DNA from: Paracoccaceae bacterium
Lineage (GTDB): Bacteria > Pseudomonadota > Alphaproteobacteria > Rhodobacterales > Rhodobacteraceae
Assembly: GCA_027486345.1 (NCBI GenBank)
Contig: JAIXPH010000051.1
Coordinates: 31,413 to 95,412, forward strand
Direction of reading: 5' to 3'
DNA: 64,000 nucleotides
Of the stretch, positions 37,965 to 48,700 are shown one piece after another. How positions within the stretch are numbered: the first letter of the stretch is position 1; every line of letters starts with the position of its first letter. The position numbers were made by a program, and so were the translations under genes. Under the pieces are notes generated by a model that saw nothing but the letters and a program-made list of their open reading frames with translations, did not search any database and was not told where the DNA came from.

Positions 37965-39726
37965 CCGCCCCGGGCGACTGGAGCTGTGGGGCGGCATCGA
38001 ATGCAGCCATGTGCAGATCGGCGCGGTCATCCGCGACCAATTGCGCGAACAGGGACATTGGTGGCGACCGCGTGACCTTGACCGGGTGGCGGCGCTCGGC
38101 ATCCGTCGGCTGCGGATGCCGGTGCTCTGGGGGGCCATCGCCGCCAGTGGGCGGCCCGATTTCCGTTGGCCCGACCGCCGCTTCGCCCGCGCCCGCGCGC
38201 TGGGGATCGACCCCATTGCCGGGCTGCTGCACCATGGCTGGGGGCCGGGCGGGCTGACGCCGCTCGATGAGCGTTTCACCCCGGCCTTTGCGGCCTATGC
38301 GGGCATGGTGGCGCGGCGGTATCCTTGGCTGCGCGATTACACCCCGGTCAATGAACCGGTCACCACCGCGCGCTTTGCCGGGCTTTATGGCCTGTGGCAC
38401 CCCCATGGCCGGGATGAGGCGACGTTCCTGCGTCTGGCCTTCGGCGCGATCGAAGCGACGGCCGCCGCCATGACCGCGATCCGCCGCCACCGCCCCGATG
38501 CCCGTCTGATCCAGACCGAGGATGTCGGGCGCAGCTTTGCGCCGCCCGCCCTGGCCGAACAGGCCAGCCATGAGAACACGCGGCGGTTTCTGGGCTTTGA
38601 TCTGCTCTGCGGGCGGGTGGATGTGGAACATCCGTTCCATTCCAGACTGTTGCAGGCCGGGATTTCCGAGCGGCGGTTGGCGGCGCTGGCCGAACGGCCC
38701 TGTCCGCCCGATATCCTTGGTCTCGATCATTACCTGACCTCGGACCGGTGGCTGGACCCCGATGTGGCCGCCCATCCGCATCTGCGCGCCGGGGGGAACG
38801 GACGGCAGGTTTATGTCGATGTCGCTGCCGCCCATCAGCCCGTCTTGCATCCGCAGCTTGGCGTGTTGCCGCGCCTGCACGAGTTGCACGCCCGCTATCA
38901 CCTGCCCGTCGCGATCACGGAAAACCACAACGGCTGCACGCGCGAGGAGCAGTTGCGCTGGCTGGCCGAGGCTTGGGCCGCCGCCCGGCAGGCGCGCAGC
39001 GAAGGCGTGGATGTGCGCGCCGTCACCTCCTGGGCGATGTTCGGCGCCTATGACTGGAACTCGCTGCTCTGTGACCGGACCGGATTTTACGAAAGCGGGG
39101 CGTTTGATCTGCGCCACCGTCCGCCGCGCCTGACCGCGGTCGGGCGCGCACTGGCTGGATTGGCCAAGCACGGCAGTTGGGAGCATCCGGTGCTGGACGC
39201 GCCGGGCTGGTGGCATGAGGGTGACCTGCCGGACGAGCCGCTTCTGGCCGTCACCGCCGCGCCCGATTGGTGGCCCTGCCTGCAGGAGGCCGCGATGATG
39301 CGGCGGCTGCCCCTGCGCCGCGCGCCGTCGGGCGAGGGCGGCCAGCGCGACAGCCCGGATGGCCCCGCCGACGAGGCGCGTCTGGGCCAGTTGCGAATTG
39401 ATGGCGCGGGGCGGGCAGACGATCCCGCAATCCGATTCGTCTGGCGGCAGGCCGGGCGCGACCGGTTGCGCATCATGGCCGAGGCCGTGACCGACACCGC
39501 CCGCGACACCGCGCTGCATGCGGTCCTTGACCTGATCCTGGACCAGACCGAGGGGGTCTTTCGTCTGTCAAAACTGCAGGCGGGGGGGCAATACCGCATC
39601 CTGCGCCTGTCGCCGGTGCTGCGCCCCGCGTCCGGTCAGGTCCTGCCCGACGATCCGGGCGACCGCCCCTCGGTGCCGGCGCGCCGCGTTGCGGAGGACG
39701 GCTCTGTCCGACAAAACCATACTTAA
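37951..39726 (+). CDS. GH1-family-like protein with extra C-terminal domain
   Basis: A 591-residue protein. The first ~420 residues are a GH1-type TIM barrel: the acid/base motif is YTPVNEPVTTARFAG and the nucleophile motif AITENHNGCTRE (ENH instead of the usual ENG). This group sits next to glycosyltransferase genes and in some relatives is fused to an RmlD-type reductase; here a ~165-residue tail follows instead (RAPSGEGGQRDSPDG linker then VWRQAGRDRLRIMAEAV...). The start is GTG 37951, overlapping glf by 14 nt. It may trim or transfer glycans made by the two upstream enzymes. Hydrolase activity is uncertain. Confidence 0.75.
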   Translation: MPGSDRPGRLELWGGIECSHVQIGAVIRDQLREQGHWWRPRDLDRVAALGIRRLRMPVLWGAIAASGRPDFRWPDRRFARARALGIDPIAGLLHHGWGPGGLTPLDERFTPAFAAYAGMVARRYPWLRDYTPVNEPVTTARFAGLYGLWHPHGRDEATFLRLAFGAIEATAAAMTAIRRHRPDARLIQTEDVGRSFAPPALAEQASHENTRRFLGFDLLCGRVDVEHPFHSRLLQAGISERRLAALAERPCPPDILGLDHYLTSDRWLDPDVAAHPHLRAGGNGRQVYVDVAAAHQPVLHPQLGVLPRLHELHARYHLPVAITENHNGCTREEQLRWLAEAWAAARQARSEGVDVRAVTSWAMFGAYDWNSLLCDRTGFYESGAFDLRHRPPRLTAVGRALAGLAKHGSWEHPVLDAPGWWHEGDLPDEPLLAVTAAPDWWPCLQEAAMMRRLPLRRAPSGEGGQRDSPDGPADEARLGQLRIDGAGRADDPAIRFVWRQAGRDRLRIMAEAVTDTARDTALHAVLDLILDQTEGVFRLSKLQAGGQYRILRLSPVLRPASGQVLPDDPGDRPSVPARRVAEDGSVRQNHT

Positions 39727-39942
39727 GGATTGGATATAGCGAAAGGATGCAGGGGAGGCGTGGGAAGATGTTTCGTTTCTGGGTTGAAATTTGGAACGGT
39801 TCATTCTTTTGTCTTAAGGGCAGTTAGCCTATAGCCTTTGGAATGCCGCCGCTGCATCTCGACCCGTGCTTTTGTTTGCGATTTTATTTTTAGAGTACCG
39901 ATTGCGCGGCAAAGGATGGCGTAATCAGAATTGTGACTTTGC
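39727..39942 (+). other. AT-rich leader before the hybrid kinase
   Basis: 216 bp with clearly lower GC than its surroundings, particularly at 39776-39800 and 39870-39905. It probably holds the promoter of the kinase gene. I cannot point to a firm -35/-10 pair, and no gene is supported here. Confidence 0.5.
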
Positions 39943-42621
39943 ATGCATCGCTCGGACTTTCAGGCTTTCTTTGAGCGCCATCCCGAACCTTGCCTGATGA
40001 TCAGTCATCGGGCTGCGGTGACGCGGGTGAATCCGGCCTTTGCGGCCTTGGCGGGGCGGGAAATCGCGCCCGGCACGCCGGTGCTGGACCTCTTGCCCCG
40101 TGCGGAAGGCTACCTATTGACAGACGCGCTCAAGGCGCTGGGGTCCGGTGCGCCGGAGACCGAGTTTTCCGCGCATCTGCGCGGGGTGCCGGGCCGGGTC
40201 GAATGGACGCTGCGCCCCGGTGCCGCGTCCTGGCTGGCCTTCCTGCGCCACCGCCCCGGCGCGGCGCTGCGCGATGCGATGACGGCACGCGCCGTGGCGG
40301 ATGGCAACCGGCTGCGCGCCACGCTGGAGGCCCTGCCCGATATCCTGATGGAATTCGACCAGGAGGGGCGGTTCCTCAGCTATCACTGTCCGCCGTCCAT
40401 GGCACTGGTCGTGCCGCCCGCCGCCTTCATGGGACGCCGCATCGAAGAGGTGCTGCCCCCCGATGTTGCCGAGGTGGGCCGCCGCGCCATGGCGCAGATC
40501 GACGCCACGGGCCGGTCATCGGGCCTGCGTTATGCCCTTCCCGACCCCGTGACCAAGGCCGAGGCGTGGTTCGAGATTTCGGGGGCGACGCGCCATGACG
40601 GGCAGGGGGGATATCTTTTCCTGCTGCGCGACGTGACAGCACAGGTCAAGGCGTCTAAGGCGCTGCAATACCACGCCAATCAGCAACAGGCGCTGCATGA
40701 CCTTTCGCCCATCGGCATCACGCTGACCGATATGCAGACACGCTGCCTCGTCGATGCCAATCCGGCCTTTCTGGCCATGTCCGGGTATGACCGCAGCGAG
40801 ATTGTCGGTCTGCCTGTGGACAAGATCATCAGCCCCGAGGCCGAAGAACCGCGGACGCTGGCGCGTCGCCAGATCGCCGCGACGGGCCGTTTCGGGCCGG
40901 TGGAACTGGAATGCATCCGCCGCGACGGCACGCGGTTTGCCGCCCGCCTGTCGGGGGCCCAGATGACGACGCCGCTGCGCGGGACGGCGGGCGAGCGGCA
41001 CTATCTGTGGACGCTGATCGAAGATGTCAGCGCCGATCACGCCCGCCGCGAACGGCTGCGTCAGGCCGAACATTTCGCCGTCACCGCCCGCCAGCAGCTC
41101 TTGGGGGCCATCGAAAGCCTGAGCGATGGCTTCGTGCTCTACGATGCCGATGACCGTCTGGTCATGGTGAATGCCGCCTATCGCCGTCTTTACTCCGAGG
41201 ATGAGGCCATCTCGCATCCCGGCAACCGGTTCTGCGACATCATCCGCCATTGCATCCGGCGCGGCGACTATGCCGAGGCCATCGGCCGCGAAGAGGAATT
41301 CTTCGCCGAACGCATGGCCCATCACCGCGCCGCGGCCCAGGCCGTGGAACATCGCCTGACCGATGGTCGGGTGGTGCGGATCGAAGAGCGCCCCCTGCCG
41401 GATGGCGGGCGCGTCGGGCTGCATGTGCAGGTGACCGACCTGCACCGCGCCCGTGAGGCCGCCGAAGAGGCCAGCCGCGCGAAGTCGGCGTTCCTCGCCC
41501 ATATGGGGCATGAGATCCGCACGCCCCTTGCCGGTATCCTGGGCATGACAGAGCTGTTGATGGACAATCTGGACCGGCCTGAACATCTGACGCTGGCGCG
41601 CGCCGTGCATCAGTCGGGCGAAACCCTGCTGACCATCCTGAACGACCTCTTGGACATGTCCAAGATCGAGGCGGGCAAGCTGGACCTTGAAACCGTCGCT
41701 TTCGATCCCGCCGACCTCGCCCGTGGGGTGGCCGCGCTGTATGAGCTGCGCGCCGAGGGCAAGAGCCTGCATTTCGGGCTGGAGCTTGCCCCTGACATCT
41801 GCGGGCAGCGTCTGGGTGACCCGCATCGCATCGCGCAAATCCTGCACAACCTGCTGTCGAACGCGTTGAAGTTCACGCACATGGGCGGTCTGACGTTGGC
41901 GCTCTCGGGCGGGCCGGATGAACTCGTGCTGTCGGTGCGCGATTCCGGGATCGGCATGACGCAGGATCAGGTGGCGCGGATGCTGAACCCGTTCGAGCAG
42001 GCCGATCCGCAGACGACACGGCGCTATGGTGGCACCGGTCTCGGCATGTCCATCGTCGCGCGTCTGGTCGATATGATGGCCGGACGGATTGAGGTGCAAA
42101 GCGTTCTCGGCGCGGGCACCGTGGTCTCGGTGCATCTGCCGCTGCCCATCGTCGCCCTGGCCGCCAGCGAGGCCACGCTGCCGATGGCGGCGCCCGTGGA
42201 CGCGACGGCCCTGCGCGGCCTGCGCGTGCTGGCCGCCGATGACAACGAGATCAACCGCCACATGCTGCGCGGCTATCTGGAACGCTTCGGCGTGCAGGTC
42301 ACCATGGTCGAGGACGGGACCGAGGCGCTCAGCCACTGGGAGCCAGGGGCCTTCGACCTCATCTGTCTGGACATCTCGATGCCCGGACTGGACGGGCCCG
42401 CCGCCCTGCAACTGATCCGCGCCAAGGCCGAGGCGCAGGGCGCGCGCGTGCCGCCCGCCATTGCCATCACGTCGAATGCGATGACCCATCAGATTGCCGA
42501 TTACATGGCTGCGGGCTTCGCCGCGCATCTGGGCAAGCCCTTCCGCAAGGATGACCTGATCCGCGTGCTGGGCAGCCATGCCCCGCGCCGCGCCGCCTCG
42601 CCCGTCGGGGTTCCGGCTTAG
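39943..42621 (+). CDS. Hybrid sensor histidine kinase with multiple PAS domains
   Basis: An 892-residue cytosolic or membrane-associated kinase with no transmembrane segment. Up to four PAS-like modules fill residues 1-~500 (for example DLSPIGITLTDMQTRCLVDANPAFLAMSGYDRSEIVG and LSDGFVLYDADDRLVMVNAAYRRLY). HisKA has phospho-acceptor His523 in MGHEIRTPLAG. HATPase_c has NLLSNALKFT, DSGIGM and GGTGLGMSI. A C-terminal receiver has the acceptor Asp810 in LICLDISMPGLDG and a late lysine in HLGKPFRKDD. It would pass phosphate to an HPt protein not in the window. The ATG at 39943 has no clear ribosome binding site. Confidence 0.92.
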   Translation: MHRSDFQAFFERHPEPCLMISHRAAVTRVNPAFAALAGREIAPGTPVLDLLPRAEGYLLTDALKALGSGAPETEFSAHLRGVPGRVEWTLRPGAASWLAFLRHRPGAALRDAMTARAVADGNRLRATLEALPDILMEFDQEGRFLSYHCPPSMALVVPPAAFMGRRIEEVLPPDVAEVGRRAMAQIDATGRSSGLRYALPDPVTKAEAWFEISGATRHDGQGGYLFLLRDVTAQVKASKALQYHANQQQALHDLSPIGITLTDMQTRCLVDANPAFLAMSGYDRSEIVGLPVDKIISPEAEEPRTLARRQIAATGRFGPVELECIRRDGTRFAARLSGAQMTTPLRGTAGERHYLWTLIEDVSADHARRERLRQAEHFAVTARQQLLGAIESLSDGFVLYDADDRLVMVNAAYRRLYSEDEAISHPGNRFCDIIRHCIRRGDYAEAIGREEEFFAERMAHHRAAAQAVEHRLTDGRVVRIEERPLPDGGRVGLHVQVTDLHRAREAAEEASRAKSAFLAHMGHEIRTPLAGILGMTELLMDNLDRPEHLTLARAVHQSGETLLTILNDLLDMSKIEAGKLDLETVAFDPADLARGVAALYELRAEGKSLHFGLELAPDICGQRLGDPHRIAQILHNLLSNALKFTHMGGLTLALSGGPDELVLSVRDSGIGMTQDQVARMLNPFEQADPQTTRRYGGTGLGMSIVARLVDMMAGRIEVQSVLGAGTVVSVHLPLPIVALAASEATLPMAAPVDATALRGLRVLAADDNEINRHMLRGYLERFGVQVTMVEDGTEALSHWEPGAFDLICLDISMPGLDGPAALQLIRAKAEAQGARVPPAIAITSNAMTHQIADYMAAGFAAHLGKPFRKDDLIRVLGSHAPRRAASPVGVPA

Positions 42622-42639
42622 GCACAGGCCACAAGACAA

Positions 42640-42666
42640 AAGGGCCGGGAGGTGATCCCGGCCCTT
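42640..42666 (-). terminator. Intrinsic terminator after efp
   Basis: A perfect 11-bp stem AAGGGCCGGGA/TCCCGGCCCTT with loop GGTGA. On the minus strand the stem is followed by TTTTGTCTTGT, so it terminates efp; it also lies just after the hybrid-kinase stop and may act both ways. Confidence 0.85.
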
Positions 42667-42691
42667 GTCGATCTGTCGCCGTCGGGGCGGA

Positions 42692-43258
42692 TCACTCTTG
42701 CGAGCGGCCCTGATAGCTGTTGTCGTCGGTGTTGATGACGATCTTGGTGCCCACGCCGATATGCGGCGGCACCATGACGCGCAGGCCCCGGTCGGTCAGC
42801 GCGGGCTTGTAGGAGGACGAGGCCGTCTGACCCTTCACCACAGGCTCGGTCTCGGCGATCTCGACCGTGATCCGCTGCGGGAATTCGATGGCGATGCAGA
42901 CACCTTCGAAGGTCTTCAGATAGCAGCGCATGCCTTCGGTCAGATAGACCTTGCCGTCGCCGACCACGTCGGGCGACACGGCGATCTGTTCGTATGTTTG
43001 CGGCTCCATGAAGTGGAAGCCTTCGCCATCCTCATAGAGGAAATCATATTCGCGTTCGTCGACCGTCGCCTTTTCCACCTGTTCGGTGGTGCGCCAACGT
43101 TCCGACACCTTCACCCCGTCCGAGATGCGGCGCATATCGACCGATGTGGTGGGCGTGCCCTTGCCGGGGTGGAAGTTCTCGGCGGAGAGGACGACATAGA
43201 GCCTGCCGTCGAGATCGACGACATTGCCCTTGCGAAGGCTGGAGGCGATGACTTTCAC
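42692..43258 (-). CDS. efp: Translation elongation factor P
   Basis: A 188-residue EF-P, the standard length. It binds stalled ribosomes and relieves pausing at polyproline. The modified lysine is in [10 protein letters not shown] (about residue 34), in the loop form used for beta-lysylation. The KOW-like N domain and two OB domains are intact ([62 protein letters not shown]). The start is GTG 43258 with AAGGAA upstream; it gives the conserved V-K-V-I-A-S-S start. It is divergent from epmA, the enzyme that modifies this lysine. Confidence 0.95.
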   Translation of the reverse strand: MKVIASSLRKGNVVDLDGRLYVVLSAENFHPGKGTPTTSVDMRRISDGVKVSERWRTTEQVEKATVDEREYDFLYEDGEGFHFMEPQTYEQIAVSPDVVGDGKVYLTEGMRCYLKTFEGVCIAIEFPQRITVEIAETEPVVKGQTASSSYKPALTDRGLRVMVPPHIGVGTKIVINTDDNSYQGRSQE

Positions 43259-43383
43259 GGGCGGTTCCTTGCGGTTTAGACGCCCGGCGCGTAAGGGGAC
43301 CGGGCTATTGCGCCTGCACCTAACCCATCTTTCGGCAAATCTCAAACCGAAAGCCGCAGCACCCCGCACGAAGGACGCAGCCC

Positions 43384-44421
43384 ATGACCGATGCCTGGTG
43401 GACCCCCGCCGCCCATGCCGACCGCCGCCCGCTCTTGCTGGCCCGCAACCGCATTCAGGCCGGAATTCGCGGCTGGCTGGCGGAGGAGGGGTTCCTTGAG
43501 GTGGACACCGCCGCCTTGCAGGTCAGCCCGGGGAACGAGGCGCATTTGCACGGATTTGCCACCACCGCCATCGGCAATGACGGGCAGGGCCGGGCGATGT
43601 ATCTGCACACCAGCCCCGAATTTGCGATGAAGAAACTGCTGGCGGCGGGCGAGACCCGGATCGCGGCCTTTGCCCATGTCTGGCGCAACCGCGAACGGGG
43701 GGCTTTGCACAGCCCCGAATTCACCATGCTGGAATGGTATCGCGTCGGGCAGGATTACACCGTCTTGATGCAGGATTGCGCCGATTTCCTGCGGCTGGCA
43801 GCGGAAAAGGCAGGGGCAAGCGTCCTGCGCTTTCGCGACCGCACCTGTGACCCCTTCGCCGAACCTGAAAGGTTAAGCGTCGCGGATGCCTTTGGCCGCC
43901 ATGCCGGGATCGACCTTCTGGCCACGCTCAACGCCGATGGCAGCACGAACCGCGATGCCTTGGCGGGGCAGGTGGCCTATGCGGGGCTTCGGGTGGCCGA
44001 GGATGACACATGGTCTGACCTCATGTCCCGCGTCTTGGTGGCAAAGGTGGAGCCCCACTTGGGCGATGGCCGCGCGACCATCCTTGACCGCTACCCGGTG
44101 GCCGAAGCGGCGCTTGCCCGTCCCGCCGCCGATGATCCGCGCGTGGCCGAGCGGTTCGAGCTTTACGCCTGCGGTGTCGAACTCGCCAACGGCTTTGGCG
44201 AATTGACCAACCCCGCCGAACAGCGCCGCCGCTTCGCCGCCGAGATGGACGAAAAGGAACGGGTTTACGGCGAACGCTATCCGGTGGACGAGGATTTCCT
44301 TGCCGCTTTGGCGCTGATGCCCCCGGCCAGTGGGATTGCCTTGGGCTTTGACCGGTTGGTCATGCTCGCCACGGGTGCACCGCGCATTGACGATGTGATC
44401 TGGACGCCTGTCGCAGATTGA
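43384..44421 (+). CDS. epmA: EF-P lysine aminoacylase EpmA (GenX/PoxA)
   Basis: A 345-residue class II lysyl-tRNA synthetase paralog without the anticodon-binding domain. Motif 2 is [22 protein letters not shown]; motif 3 is [15 protein letters not shown]; binding residues are in [15 protein letters not shown]. It attaches (R)-beta-lysine to the EF-P lysine. The start ATG 43384 lies 125 nt from the divergent efp start, a shared control region. EpmB (lysine 2,3-aminomutase) is not in the window. Confidence 0.95.
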   Translation: MTDAWWTPAAHADRRPLLLARNRIQAGIRGWLAEEGFLEVDTAALQVSPGNEAHLHGFATTAIGNDGQGRAMYLHTSPEFAMKKLLAAGETRIAAFAHVWRNRERGALHSPEFTMLEWYRVGQDYTVLMQDCADFLRLAAEKAGASVLRFRDRTCDPFAEPERLSVADAFGRHAGIDLLATLNADGSTNRDALAGQVAYAGLRVAEDDTWSDLMSRVLVAKVEPHLGDGRATILDRYPVAEAALARPAADDPRVAERFELYACGVELANGFGELTNPAEQRRRFAAEMDEKERVYGERYPVDEDFLAALALMPPASGIALGFDRLVMLATGAPRIDDVIWTPVAD

Positions 44422-44544
44422 TCCTTTGCGTCCAGCAAACCTTGGTTGTGCTGCGATCTTGCGCCATCTGAGGTTTCTATACTGTATGATGCAACCAAAG
44501 CGCGGCCAAATCCTTGACTCCGCACTCTTATAAGTGAATGAAAC

Positions 44545-44562
44545 CTGAACGGCAGCGTTCAG
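44545..44562. promoter_or_regulatory. Inverted repeat upstream of the RND efflux genes
   Basis: CTGAAC (44545-44550) and GTTCAG (44557-44562) form a 6-6-6 inverted repeat 45 bp before the adaptor ATG. A possible -35 (TTGACT, 44514-44519) lies ahead, without a convincing -10. It could be a site for a TetR-type repressor, which is not encoded nearby. Confidence 0.35.
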
Positions 44563-44606
44563 TCACGCGCGGCGTTTGCGGCTTTTTGCACGAATGAGGT
44601 TTCCAT

Positions 44607-45746
44607 ATGGTCAAGCGTTTCATCATCGCCATCATCCTTTTGGGTTTGGTGGGTGGGGGCCTTGTTGGTTTTAACCTCTTCCGCGACAAGATGATCGCGC
44701 AGTTCTTTGCCGGCATGACCGCGCCGCCGGCCACCGTCTCGACGGTGGAGGCGAAGGCGGGCGACTGGACCCCGGTGATCGAGGCGATTGGCACCGTCAA
44801 CGCCGCGCGCGGGGTGGAACTGACGGTCGAAACCTCTGGCGTGGTCAAGGAAATCCGCTTCAAACCCGGTGCCTATGTCAAGGCTGGGGATGTTCTCTTG
44901 CGGCTGGATGATGTGGTGCAGCAGGCCGATGTCTCTGCCGCCCGCAGCGCCTATGAACAGACCCAGACCGACCTGACCCGTGCGCGCGAACTTGCAGGCC
45001 GGGGCGTGGCGGCGGGGGCGGCGCTTGACCAATCCGCCAGCACCGCGCGGTCCGCCGCCGCCCAACTCGCCCGCGCCGAGGCGGTCTTGGCGCAGCGCCA
45101 GCTCACAGCGCCCTTTGACGGGGTGGTCGGGTTGCCCCGGGTTGATCCCGGCCAATATGTCGCCCCCGGCACGATCATCGCCACCTTGCAGGATGCCAGC
45201 GAGTTGCGGGTGGATTTCAGCCTGCCCGAACAGACCCTGTCCGACCTGCGCCTTGGCCAGAAGATTGCGGTGCATATCGACGGCGAGGACAAGCCCTTCC
45301 TTGGCGAATTGACCGGGATCGATCCGCGCGTCGAACCCTCTACCCGTCTGGTCGCGCTGCGCGGATCGGTGCCCAACGCAGGCGGGCGCATCGCGCCGGA
45401 GCAATTCGTGCGGATTGACGTGATCTTGCCGACCGAAGCAGGTGTGATTTCCCTGCCGCAGACCGCCATCTCGAATAGCCTCTATGGCGATTTCGTCTAT
45501 CTGGTGCAGCCCAAGGCGGACGCGCCCGCAGACGCTTCCACCCCCGCGCTTGAGGTGCGGCAAGTCTTCGTCAAGACCGGCCGCCGCACCGGGGGACTGG
45601 TTGAGGTGTCGGGGATCGAACCGGGCGCGCAGGTGGTCAGTGCGGGCCAAAACCGCCTGTCCAACGGTCAACCGGCCATCGTCAACAACGACGTCAACCC
45701 CGCCGCCGCCGCCACCGGCCCCGCCGTGACGGGGGCCAGCGAATGA
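44607..45746 (+). CDS. RND efflux periplasmic adaptor
   Basis: A 379-residue membrane-fusion protein. An N-terminal membrane segment or signal anchor (FIIAIILLGLVGGGLVGF) is followed by lipoyl halves (ELTVETSGVVKEIRFKPGAYVKAGDVLLRLDD and LTAPFDGVVGLPRVDPGQYVAPGT), a helical hairpin between them, and a beta-barrel. It bridges the RND pump to an outer-membrane channel. ATG 44607 has GAGG upstream. Its TGA overlaps the ATG of the pump gene (ATGA). No TolC-like gene lies next to it. Confidence 0.93.
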   Translation: MVKRFIIAIILLGLVGGGLVGFNLFRDKMIAQFFAGMTAPPATVSTVEAKAGDWTPVIEAIGTVNAARGVELTVETSGVVKEIRFKPGAYVKAGDVLLRLDDVVQQADVSAARSAYEQTQTDLTRARELAGRGVAAGAALDQSASTARSAAAQLARAEAVLAQRQLTAPFDGVVGLPRVDPGQYVAPGTIIATLQDASELRVDFSLPEQTLSDLRLGQKIAVHIDGEDKPFLGELTGIDPRVEPSTRLVALRGSVPNAGGRIAPEQFVRIDVILPTEAGVISLPQTAISNSLYGDFVYLVQPKADAPADASTPALEVRQVFVKTGRRTGGLVEVSGIEPGAQVVSAGQNRLSNGQPAIVNNDVNPAAAATGPAVTGASE

Positions 45747-48700
45747 GCCCCTCAACGATCTTCATCCAGCGCCCGGTCCTGTCCACCGTTCTGGGCCTCT
45801 TGATTCTGCTGCTTGGCCTTCAGGGCCTGTTCAACCTGCCCGTCCGCCAATACCCGGAAGTGCAGGAAACCGTCATCACCGTCACCACGGTCTATCCCGG
45901 TGCCGCGCCCGACCTAATCCAAGGCTTCATCACCGCCCCGATCTCTGCCGCTATCGCCACCACGGAAAACGTGGATTACATCACCTCAAGCTCACGCCCG
46001 TCAGCCTCGGTCGTCACCGTCAACATGCGGCTGGGGTCTGATCCTGATGTGGCCCTGACCGAGGTGATGTCCAAGGTCCAGCAGGTCCGCAGCCAGTTGC
46101 CGCAAGAGGCCGAGGACCCGACCATCGTCAAGGGCACGGGCATGACCTTTGCCACCATGTATATGGCGATGCAGAACCCAGAGATGACCGCCGAACAGGT
46201 CACCGAATACATCCAGCGCGTGATCCGCCCGCGCATGTCCACCATTCCGGGCGTGGCCGAAATTCAGGTGCTGGGCGGGGCCAACTACGCGATGCGGGTC
46301 TGGATCGACCCGATCAAGCTGGCGGGCCGTGGCGTGACCGCGCCCGAGGTGCTGGGCGCGATCAATCAGGCCAACTTCCTTGCCGCGCCGGGCAAGACCA
46401 AGGGGGAATTTGTCTCCTATTCCATCACCATGGACACGACGCTGCGCACGCCCGAGGCCTTTGCCGCTTTGCCCGTCCGCGCGGATGGCGATGCCGTGGT
46501 GCGTCTGGGCGATGTGGCGCGGGTGGAACTGGCGGCGGCCAGCAACGACACCATCGTGAATTTCAACGGCGAACCCGGCACCTTCATCGGCATCTTCCCC
46601 ACACCGGGGGCCAACCCGCTCGATATGTCCGCCGCCGTTCTGACGGAACTGCCGCTGATTCAGGCCAGCCTGCCGCAGGGGATGAAGCTGTCCTTGATGT
46701 ATGACAGCACCGAACAGATCAGCGCCTCCATCGACGAGGTGTTCAAGACGATTGCCGAGGCTGTGGCGATTGTTATCGTTATCATTCTGCTGTTCCTCGG
46801 CTCGTTCCGGTCGGTCCTGATGCCGGTGGTGACGATCCCGCTGTCGCTTTTGGGTGTGTGTTTCGTCCTCTATCTCTTCGGCTATTCGATCAACCTTCTG
46901 TCCCTTCTGGCCATGGTCTTGGCCATCGGGCTGGTGGTCGACGATGCCATCGTCGTTGTGGAAAACATCCACCGCCATATCGAGGAAGGCTTCCGCCCGA
47001 TCCAGGCCGCCTTCATCGGCATGAAGGAAATCTTCGGCCCAGTCGTTGCCATGACCATCACCCTTGCCGCCGTCTTTGCGCCCTTGGCGTTTACCGGCGG
47101 TCTGACGGGGGCCTTGTTCCGCGAATTTGCCGTGACCTTGGCGGGGTCGGTGATCATCTCGGGCATCGTCGCTGTCACCATCACGCCGATGATGGCCGCG
47201 CGCCTGCTGACGCGGGGGGGACATTCGCGGTTCCAACAGGTGGTGGACCGCAGCTTTGAGCGGCTGGCCAAGTGGTATGAACGCCGGGTGTCTGGGTCGC
47301 TGAACTATCGCCCCGTGACCTTTCTGGTCGTCGCCTTCCTGATGGGCCTCAGCGGGTTCCTGTTCCTCAACACGTCTTCCGAACTGGCCCCGGAAGAGGA
47401 TTCGGGCGCGCTCTTTTCCTTCGTCAACGCGCCACCTTATGCGACCAGCGAATACACCCGCACCTATGTCGATCAGATGCGCGACCTGACCAAGGACTTG
47501 CCAGAGTTGGACGCCAACTTCTCGATCACCGGCTTTGGCGGGTCCACCAATTCGGCCATCGCGCTCTGGGCCTTCAAGGATTGGTCGGAACGCACACGGT
47601 CGCAGAAAGAGATTCAGGCCGATCTGCAAGGCCGCCTTGCCCCGGTCACGGGGGTGCAGGCCTTTGTCTTCGCGCCGCCGTCACTGCCCGGCGCAGGGGG
47701 TGGATTGCCCATCAGTATGGTCCTGCAATCCACCGGCGATCCATCGCGCATCTATGAGGTGGCCGAGGAAATCCGGCAAAAGGCCCAGGCCTCAGGCCGG
47801 TTCATCATCGTGCAGAACTCGCTGGCCTATAACGCGCCGCAGGTCCGCATCCGTATCGACCGCGAACGGGCGGCGGCGCTGAACCTGCCCGCGCGGGATA
47901 TCGGCACGACGTTGGGCCTGCTGGTCGGTGGCGGGTCGGTGGCGCAATTTGACCGTGATTCCAACAGCTACGACGTGATCCTTCAGGTGCCCGAAACCTA
48001 TCGCGACAACCCCGAAAAGCTGGCGCAGTTCTATATCCGCGCCACGACCGGGCAGATGGTGCCGCTGTCGGCCGTGGTCAGCATCGACACGCAGGTGTCG
48101 CCTTCGGCCATCGAGCAGTTCAATCAGCTCAATTCCACCACGCTCTCGGCGCTGCCCTTACCCGGTGTGTCCACCGGCGACGGTCTGGCCAAGCTGGAGG
48201 AAATCGCAAGGCCGTTGCTACCGGACGGGTTCTTTGTCGATTACTCCGGCCAAAGCCGGTTGGAGGTGACAGAAGGCAACACGATCCTTCTGGCCTTCGC
48301 GCTGGCGGTGATCGTCATTTACCTTGTGCTGGCGGCGCAGTTTGAAAGTTTCCGCGATCCCTTCATCATCCTGATGACGGTGCCCCTGTCGATTTTCGGC
48401 GCGCTGGTGCCGCTGAACCTCGGGCTGGGCAGCCTGAACATCTACACGCAGGTGGGGCTGATCACGCTGATCGGCCTGATCACTAAGCACGGCATCCTGA
48501 TGGTGGAATTCGCCAACCAGCAGCGGCGAGAGCGGGGGCTTTCGGCGCGGGAGGGCATCATCATCGCCGCAAAGGTCCGCCTGCGCCCGATCCTGATGAC
48601 CACCGCCGCCATGGCGCTTGGGGTGATCCCCTTGATCATCGCCAGCGGGGCAGGGGCAGCGGCGCGTTATTCGGTGGGTCTGGTGATCTTTTCCGGCATC

